This document shows, in pieces, positions 56,585-64,000 of a DNA stretch of 64,000 bases (position 1 is its first letter; each line of letters starts with the position of its first letter). The stretch spans positions 83,950,882-84,014,881 of the forward strand of contig NC_057864.1 of NCBI RefSeq assembly GCF_019393635.1, given 5' to 3'. The position numbers and the translations under genes were made by a program. Source of the DNA: Dromiciops gliroides. Taxonomy: Eukaryota; Chordata; Mammalia; Microbiotheria; Microbiotheriidae. The notes beneath the pieces are model-generated. The model made no database searches. It worked only from the letters and a program-made list of their open reading frames with translations, and had not been told where the DNA came from.

Positions 56585-57271
56585 AATAGAGGACTTTCAA
56601 TATTTCCTGATGAAAAGACCAGAACTGAATAGAAAATTCAATCTTAACATACATGATTAAAGAGAAGTTTAAAAAGGTAAACAGGGAAAAGTTATTCAAT
56701 AAAGTTAAACTGTTTATCACTCTACATCGTAAAATAATACTTATAATTCGTGAGAACAGTATATATTTCAGCAGACATAAGGATTATATACAGAGGGTAT
56801 AGATATAAATTGTCTTTGTTGTGATGATACAATGAAAATTAAGGGGTTAAAAAGGAATTTATGGGGAGAAGAGGAAAGGGGACATGGAATTTGGTTAAGT
56901 ACATCATATGAAGGGGTTCAATATACCTATTACAATAGAGCCAAAGAAGGGAGGGGTAAATATTGTTTCAACCTTACTCTCACTAGATTTGATTCAAAGA
57001 GAGAATAACATATACATTCATTTGGATAAAGAAACTTAGCTTAAACTTTATTGGACTAAAAGGGTAAGTGGAAAAGGGGGTATTGATAGAAGGGAGGGCA
57101 GAAGCAGGGAAGAAAAGGGTAAAGAAAGGGGAGGGAGATAGATAAAAGGGAGGGCAGATTGGAGAAGGCAGGATAAGAAGCAAAACATTGGTGAGTAGGA
57201 ATAGGGTGAAGGAAATGGGGAAAAGACAAAGTTGGTAAATAGAATGGAGGGAAAATATACAATTAGTAATA

Positions 57272-58652
57272 ATATCAGTGAGTGTGAATGGGATGAACTC
57301 TGCCATAAAATGGAAGCAAATAGCAAAGCATATTAAAAACCAGAATCCTACAATATGCTGATTACATGAAAAATATTTGAAGCAGAGAGATACACACAAA
57401 ATAAATGTAAAAGGTTTGGGCAGATTATATTATGATTCAGCTAAAGTAAAAAAAAAAAGCAGAGGTAGCAATCCTTATCTCAGACAAAACAAAGGCAAAA
57501 ATATTTCTAATTAAATGAGATAAGGAAGGAAACTACATTTTGCTAAAAGGTACTATAGATAATGAAGCAATATCAACATTAACCATGTATGTGCCAAGTG
57601 GTATAGCATTCAAATTCTTAGAGGAGAAATTAAAGGAATTATGAGAGGAAATAGACAGCAAAACTATACTAGTGGGGGATCTGAATCTTCCCCTCTCAGA
57701 ATTAGATAAATCTAGCCACAAAATAAATAAGAAAGAAATTAAAGAGGTGAATAGAATGTTAGAAAAGTTAGACATGATAGATGTCTGGAGAAAACTGAAT
57801 GGGGAAAGGAATATACCTATTTACTCAGCAATACATGGCACATGTTCAAAAATTAACCATGTATTAGGGAAAAAAAAAAAACTCTTAGATTTAGAAAGGC
57901 AGAAATATAAGTGCATCCTTCTCAGATCATGACGCAATAAAAATTACATGAAATGGAGAACCATGGGAAGGTAGACTGAAAATTAATTGGAAACTAAATA
58001 ATTTCATTCTAAAGAATGAGTGTGTCAAACAGCAAATCATAGAAACAATCAATAACTTCATCTAAGAGAATGGCAATAATGAGACAACATGCCCAAATCT
58101 ATGGGATGTAGACAAAGCAGTTAAGAGGGGAAATTTTATATCTCTAACTGCATACATCAATAAAAAAGAGAAATAGGATATCAATGAATAGGGCATGCAA
58201 CTTAAAAAGCAAGAAACAGAACAAATTTAAAATAGCCAAATAAATACTAAATTAGAAATCCTTAAAATTAGATGGGAAATTAATAAAATTGAAATCAAGA
58301 GAACTATGCAATTAATCAAAAACTAAAAGCTGGTTTTATAAAAAAAATAAACCATTGGTTAATTTGATTTAAAAAAAAAGAAACAACCAAATTACCACTA
58401 TCAAAAATGAAAGGGGTGATTTAAAAATCAATGAAGTGGAAATTAAAACAATAATTAGGAACTATTTTGCTCAACTGCATGCCAATAAATTTGACAATCT
58501 AAATGAAATGGATAAATATTTACAAAAACACAAATTGCCCAGGTTAATTGAAGAGGAAATAAAATCCTTAAATAATCCCATATTAGAAAAAATAAATAAA
58601 TAAATAATGAACTCCCTAAGAAAAAATCTCCAGGGCTAGATGGGTTTACAAG
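57272..58652 (+). pseudogene. L1 ORF2, endonuclease and start of reverse transcriptase
   Basis: Endonuclease words: VNGMNSAIK near 57285, LHEKYLKQRDTH near 57365 (the usual LQET is altered, the Glu remains), GDLNLPLSELDKSSHK near 57675, DVWRKLNGERN near 57780, SKINHVLG near 57850, with a frame change before the SDHD word near 57925. The reverse transcriptase is reached only to KKSPGLDGFT-equivalent text near 58625-58650, so the catalytic FADD is absent. Confidence 0.85.
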
Positions 58653-58754
58653 TGTTGAAAAAATGTTGAAAACTATCTCTAAATGTAACTGGAAAATAAT
58701 AAAATATTTATATGGAAAAAAGGACCAATTTACTGAACTACCAACAATTTTTAT

Positions 58755-58766
58755 TATTATATATAT

Positions 58767-58838
<72 letters not shown>
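58755..58838. repeat. CA/TA microsatellite
   Basis: TATATATACATA, about sixteen CA units, then about twenty TA units. Between the two 3' pieces of the host L1. Confidence 0.96.
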
Positions 58839-58840
<2 letters not shown>

Positions 58841-59054
58841 TTACCTGCTGTCTAGGGGAGGAGGAATGGAAGGGAGGAAGGGAGAAAAATTGGAAATTGG
58901 AAATCTTATCTAAACAAATGTTGAAAACTAAAGAAAGGAAAGCTACACAGTAAGCCTCATTTGTGTTTACTCCTCTTTCACAAAAGCTCCACAACTAGTT
59001 TCACTCTTCTGCTAGTTGTGTTTTCGCATCTTCTTTTTTGCTTCTCTTTTTTAA

Positions 59055-59400
59055 AATTGGTCCAACCATTCTGGAAAGCAAATTGGAATTATTTAAATTA
59101 AGTGGGAAAAAATATCTCTACCCTTTGAGCAAAAGATTTGGTTCTTCAGCACATATGTCAAAAGAATCACTGACCAAAAGATAGGCTTCATGTACACCAA
59201 ACTATTTTAAACAGAAGTTTTGTTTCAAAGAACATGAAACAAAGTAGATTGGCTAAACAAATTATGTCACACAATTTTAATGAAATGATACTGCGCTGTA
59301 AGAAATGACAAATATAATGATATAGAGAAGTATGGAGAGAGTTACACGGACTGTCACAAAGTAAAGCAAGCAGAGCTAACACACATGCACACACACATAA
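59055..59400 (+). mobile_element. Old L1 ORF2 C-terminal fragment
   Basis: GGTCCAACCATTCTGGAAAGC, CTCTACCCTTTGAGCAAAAG and GAAATGATACTGCGCTGTAAG parallel the C-terminal ORF2 text at 28.93-29.20 kb in order. Heavily decayed. A CA/TATG repeat follows to about 59460. Confidence 0.7.
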
Positions 59401-59460
59401 ACATATAAATGTATATATAAACTCAGACATATGTATACATATGCATATACACACATGAGC

Positions 59461-61530
59461 ATAACAATACAAATGAAAAGAACAACCATAGAACCATCCA
59501 AATAAAAATACAAAGAGGGATCTTGGCCCTTCAAAAAGATATAGGTTGACAATCTTCTTTCTTCTTTGTGGAAGTGAGGAACCCACAGGTATGGAACATC
59601 ATATATAATACAAGATTGTTTTTCATGTTAATGATTGGTATTTTAGATTCCCCCCCCCCACCTGAGAATCTGTTTCTCTTTCTTAATCCTTTATTACTTT
59701 ATTATAAAGAATAGCTGTCTGAATCAGAGAAGTGTATAAAATGGAAACATAGGTGCTAAAAACCCAAGATAATTATAAATATCTATTTTAAAAATAGTGA
59801 AGTTGCCAACCTCAGAAACAGTTAACCAGTGGGCATTAAGAGACTTTGTTGAAATTCAAACCCATAAAATGCTGAAAAACCAATTAGCTTGTATTTTAAA
59901 ATACAACAGTAAATATCAATACAAATATTTTAAAGGATTGGCAAACAGGGCTATTTTAATAAATAATATCAACCATAATGAAATGTATGTATACACATAT
60001 GTGGAAATACACACATGTGCAATATGCCTTATATGTAAATGCATATATACAAACATATATGTTACTACCATAGCTACTACTACCTAATGGGCAAATATAT
60101 ATATATATATTCCATTGATTGTACTCCCTAGACTTCAGGTGTCCCTAGAACCTCAGTTCCATTTAATCACATAACAGTCAAATTGACTTTTCAAAGGAAT
60201 GTTTACTTCAAATTATAGAAAGAACATTCAAATAAACATCACCTCCCAACACTGGAGGGACATAACCTCATTCTATAAACCCTTAGTTTCTTTGAAGCAA
60301 TTTTAGGTGATCTAGGCATGTATGAAAGTCATGTTTTATGTTTGTGTACATAAACACATATATGCATATACATATACACACATATGCAATTTTGTATATG
60401 CATTTCTGTATATGTACATATGTGCGTGTATATACATATATATATATATACATATATATCTTTGTATCTGGGCTTTAAAAATAGAGAAGTATTCCAAATG
60501 ATGTTTGATTTTGAGATTTTAAAATTATGTAGATTCAGATCATGAAAAAACATATAGCAATGGTTTAATTGCAATTTTTTTGTGAATTTCAGGTCTGATG
60601 AAGGAATTTCATTTTCATTTCTAATGATGGTAGAGAATATTCAAACTCTATTCCCTTTTTCATGTCCTTGAATATTTTCTAATTAAATTTTATATGTTTT
60701 AATCCAACCAAATGGATTTTGTATTGAGTTTTTATCTGTGTAATTCTTCAAAGTCTTGGAGATAGTTTAGATTTCCAAAAATTCCTCTTGTTTTTATTTT
60801 TCAAAATCTGATATTAAGGCCATGAAAATTTAATCAATATAAATGTTAAGTAGTTATATATACATATATATATATATATGATAGTATGGCATATTAGTAT
60901 AAGGCAATTTTAATAAATATTTTTATGAAGAATCGAAGAATTTGTCTTAATTAAAAACATCTGAAAATAGTAGATTTTCCAGATATGATATAATGGTAAG
61001 CAAAATTCCATAGAGTTCTAATTATCTTTCCAAAGTTTCTCTTCTGGAACTTCTATGTCCCTAACCTTGTACTATCATGCCAAGAACTTTAAATGAGGCT
61101 TGTATTCCTTCATATACAGCACTAAGTTTCTTTTCCTTCAAATAACCCTTGCTAGGAAAGCCTCCAAAATGAAAAATTGAATGTGGAAAATTAGTAATAA
61201 TAGATTCTTAAATAAATGACTTCAAATTGATAACCATTTATAAAAAATTAAAATCCCCTTCTTTCTCAAATTGGGAACAATGTGGATCATAAAGCTGAAT
61301 TTTTAATATTTGTAATAGAAACATTTACAGGAGTTTATAGAAGTCTATAAGAAACTTACCAATTCTGTTAATATGATTTCCAACCCACACAGCGTAGGCA
61401 TAGAATACCATTGAAAAATCTTCCAAGAGTGGACATATAGGCGAGAGAATTTATTTTTAAAATTACCATGTCAATCAAAGTCCAGGTATTTATTGAGCCC
61501 CTATTATATGCCAGGCACTCTGGTAAGTAG
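59461..61530. other. Gene-free stretch with TA/TATG microsatellites
   Basis: Simple repeats at about 59980-60110, 60345-60460 and 60855-60882. Open frames of 81-132 codons here read through these repeats or lack motifs. No gene is supported. Confidence 0.5.
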
Positions 61531-61532
61531 TG

Positions 61533-61680
61533 GCAAAAAAAAGAAAGGGAAAAAGAAGAAAAAAAAAAAGGAAAAGAAAGAGGAAAGAAAAGGAAAGGGG
61601 AAAAGAAAAGAGACAAGAAATGGAGAAGGAAGGGAAGGAGGAAGGAAGGGAGGAAGGGAGGAAGGAAGGCTGGGAGGGGA
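61533..61680 (+). repeat. Polypurine tract
   Basis: About 75 bases of uninterrupted A/G (61533-61608), then more with single breaks, ending in GGAAGGAAGG-type repeats. Open frames on both strands are artefacts of composition. The GCCCCTATTATATGCCAGGC word just before it (61497-61516) is an old-repeat motif. Confidence 0.9.
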
Positions 61681-63457
61681 AGGTCATCATGGTTTCTGGC
61701 CAAAACAAAAGGAATTTCTCTTACCCTCACTCTGAGCCATTAAGAGGCAATGCAATGGCTGAAATGTATTGTTGGCCAATCTATGAAAGTCAGAGGGATT
61801 TGGTGTTGTCCTTAAAAAAAAGAAAAAAAAATCTAGGCTCTAAACCCCCAGACATCTTGTGGTTTTTAAATAATCAAAACATATTTCTTTGGGCAGAGGC
61901 CCCGCAATAGCAAGTTTCTTATCTATGATTTGAAAAACTTCATTGTGTTCTTATAAATAGTTTTCAAAGGTTATTTTTTTTGCAACATTCACAAATTCTA
62001 CTGTTTTCTTGCTAAATCTGCACCTATCAATGATTCATGTTTCCTTAATGTTGAACTTTGTGTAATTTCTGCTAGCAGTGACCTAATCTTCTGTCACTAC
62101 CATTAATACCTCTGCTTTTGCAAACAACCTGCTTGATTCTGCCATTTTGATATTATTACTATTACTATTATTATCATAAGAGAAAATTGATCTACTTTTC
62201 CTGCTTTATGGAGTTTATGTAACAATGGTCTGGGCTGACAAATAAGAGGAGAGGTGAGACTTCTGAGTGAGGAGAAAAGAGTCCATAAAAATAGAGTTGT
62301 TTTTATGTAGATTAAATTAAAATACTTGGAAATACAAAGTATTTCTTAAGCAGAGGAAGAGGGGAAAACATCCCAATTTAGAAAAACACATATAGTTTTT
62401 AAGATAAAGTTAAGGAATAAAGTTAAAATAAATAATAAAATGGAATTCAAATATACATGTTTGAATTTTTACTCCTGAAGAAAATAAGTAAAACTTTAAA
62501 GTAAATAAGAGTATATGAAAAATTTAGAAAGTTCCTGAGAGATAAAAGCAATTATTTGGTTACAGTTTCATGCCTGTCATAAAGTCTCTATTCATTGAAA
62601 CAAACAATGTTTCAGAGAGGGAGAGAAAAAAAGCATGTTGCAATATAGAATAATCAGTATTTTTTTTCTTTGAGCATCAATTTATGTTTAGATATTTTAT
62701 TAGTTCCCTTTGTTTTTATGATCATGTTCTCTTGGTAATTTCTTTTATAAGGTTTATTTCATCATTTCCTTAGTGAGGTTATAGAAGTTACATAAGATGT
62801 ATCATTTAATTAATCTACACAATTCACCAGTAATTATAACATAGGATGTGTTCTCAATAGATTCTAGAAAAGTATACAAGAAATGACTTAATTTTGTATT
62901 CCATTAAGCAAATTGAATTATTATGCTTTATTTGAATTCATATGTCTAGACAGTGGTGTCTTCTGTTAACACACTGTTTCACTGGAAAATATCCTCAAGT
63001 GTTCAACTGTGGTAGACTTACTATTTTGTTAAAACATCAATCAAAAAAACCTAAATAACTCTTGCCCTCATTGACTAAGAATAAGTCACAGCCCAGGCCT
63101 CATTTTGCCATTGTTTGGCCTCTGGATGGCTCAGAATAGGCCTACATAGCAATTGTATCTATTTCTGTCAGAAACCCTGAGGGTCTTCCCCCTTCTCCAG
63201 GTTTTTATTTATCTACTTTTTTTTTTGACTAGATAAAATAGGCCTTTCTTTGCCTCTTTTATTAAATAGCCTTAATCACTGAGTGGGTATTGCTTCAGGC
63301 AAGTGAAAAGGAGGGGACAAACCATAGCTTAAAAAGGTAAAAGTCTCCCATTGCATGGGGCCATCTTCAGTGTCTTCAAGTGTTTCTTGTGTATGGGTGC
63401 ATTTATAAGTGAGTAAACTAACTCCCTTGACTTGCTTGAGCTCCCTAATTATCTAGA
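61681..63457. other. Gene-free stretch
   Basis: No gene, RNA gene or nameable repeat is seen. Confidence 0.45.
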
Positions 63458-63762
63458 TGGGCAGCTAGGTGGCCCAGTGGATAGAGCACTGACAAAAGCT
63501 AGAGAACATGAGCTCATATATCACCTCAGACACTTACTAGCTGTGTGACCCTAGGCATGTCCCCAATTGCCTAAAAAAAAATTCTGGGGTCATCTCCAGT
63601 CATCCTGATATGTAATTTTCCACTGGACCAAGATGGCTCTGGAGGAAAGAGTTAGTTTGGTGACCTTATACAGCCCTCCCTCACTTAAATCCAATTCAAT
63701 GCAAGTTGTGACATCACCCCATTTCATGGCCCTCTCCAGAACAAAGGACAAATAATAACAAC
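63458..63762 (+). mobile_element. Long tRNA-derived marsupial SINE (about 305 bp)
   Basis: The head (GGCAGCTAGGTGGCCCAG) resembles the short SINEs. After an A run near 63573 a different body follows: GGTCATCTCCAGTCATCCTG, GACCAAGATGGCTCTGGAGG, CAGCCCTCCCTCACTTAAAT, and the tail CAAATAATAACAAC. Flanks AATTATCTAGA and AATTATCCAGG are a diverged target-site duplication. The head may instead be a dimer partner. Confidence 0.85.
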
Positions 63763-64000
63763 AATTATCCAGGTAGCCTAGAAGAGTTGTATGAGAACTG
63801 GCTTAAGGAGAATTGATTAAGGAGCATGATCATTTGAGAATCTTTTGTGTTGACCAGAGTAAAAACCTAACTGAAAAATTAGTAACTCTGAAGCCAATTT
63901 ACCTCATAAGAGCTTTTAAGAAGATCCTTAACTATTTGGTGATGGTGATTTTTGGACATTCAAAAGACATCCCTATTTTTATAGACTTACTTAAGTGCAA
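63763..64000. other. Gene-free end of window
   Basis: Nothing recognised. Confidence 0.5.

Larger units (their letters stand above)
55278..58933 (+). mobile_element. L1 with both ORFs in part, rearranged 3' end, target-site duplication
   Basis: Between AAAGGAAAGCT at 55267-55277 and the same word at 58934-58944. 5' UTR from GGGGGTAGAGCCAAGATGGC, ORF1 (about 56010-56584), purine-rich inter-ORF region, then ORF2 up to the early reverse transcriptase (LDGFT near 58640). There the sequence jumps to an L1 3' terminus (58660-58706), followed by a CA/TA repeat and a second copy of 3' UTR text ending AAATGTTGAAAACTA with no A tail. Confidence 0.88.

Noticed and set aside
58663..58953. 96-codon open frame on the plus strand
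   Set aside because: It reads through L1 3' UTR pieces and the CA/TA repeat and does not match either L1 protein.
61493..61910. Lysine/arginine/glycine-rich open frames
   Set aside because: Composition artefact of a polypurine tract.

Overview
This window looks like intergenic DNA from a marsupial, most likely an Australasian-type lineage. It is AT-rich and contains no intact host gene. The marsupial call rests on about 16 copies of a roughly 150-bp tRNA-derived SINE (head GGGGCAGCTAGGTGG, body ending CAAGTCACTTAACC, A-rich tail; WSINE1-type, named from memory). It also rests on marsupial-type LINE-1 (L1) with ORF1-only derivatives, a longer marsupial SINE at 63.46-63.76 kb and a Mar/MIR-type SINE at 54.5-54.7 kb. 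No genus can be fixed without a search.

Layout. 0-4 kb: two SINEs in tandem, then a 5'-truncated L1 (+) split by a SINE whose tail grew into a 426-bp tetranucleotide satellite. 4-10.5 kb: old antisense L1, then two diverged copies of an LTR-like repeat, with SINEs. 11.7-13.6 kb: an ORF1-bearing L1 derivative inserted in the 3' end of another L1. 14.5-15.9 kb: an L1 that lost most of ORF2. 16.8-18.6 kb: an ancient CR1/L3-like LINE split by a younger L1 end and a SINE. 19.0-21.5 kb: a second full-length ORF1-only element, itself hit by a SINE and an LTR. 24.16-29.79 kb: the best-preserved L1, with target-site duplications, a 5' UTR and a complete but broken ORF2, and no ORF1. 29.93-30.50 kb: a solo LTR. 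30.5-34.6 kb: quiet DNA with worn MIR/L2 remnants. 34.6-40.6 kb: more L1 pieces. 41-49 kb: MIR remnants, a U6 snRNA retrocopy at 44.79 kb, and an LTR carrying two SINEs and a tiny remnant of another LTR. 49.55-50.25 kb: an unidentified decayed protein-like stretch on the minus strand. 50.9-59.4 kb: L1 of several ages, including two L1 5' ends placed back to back. 59.4-64 kb: mostly simple repeats and unassigned DNA, with one long SINE.

Nothing here works as an operon or pathway. What can be read is a history of nested insertions: SINEs lie inside L1s, ORF1-only elements and LTRs, and target-site duplications let many events be ordered. All L1 reading frames seen are disrupted. Family names come from memory of the sequences, not from a database search.
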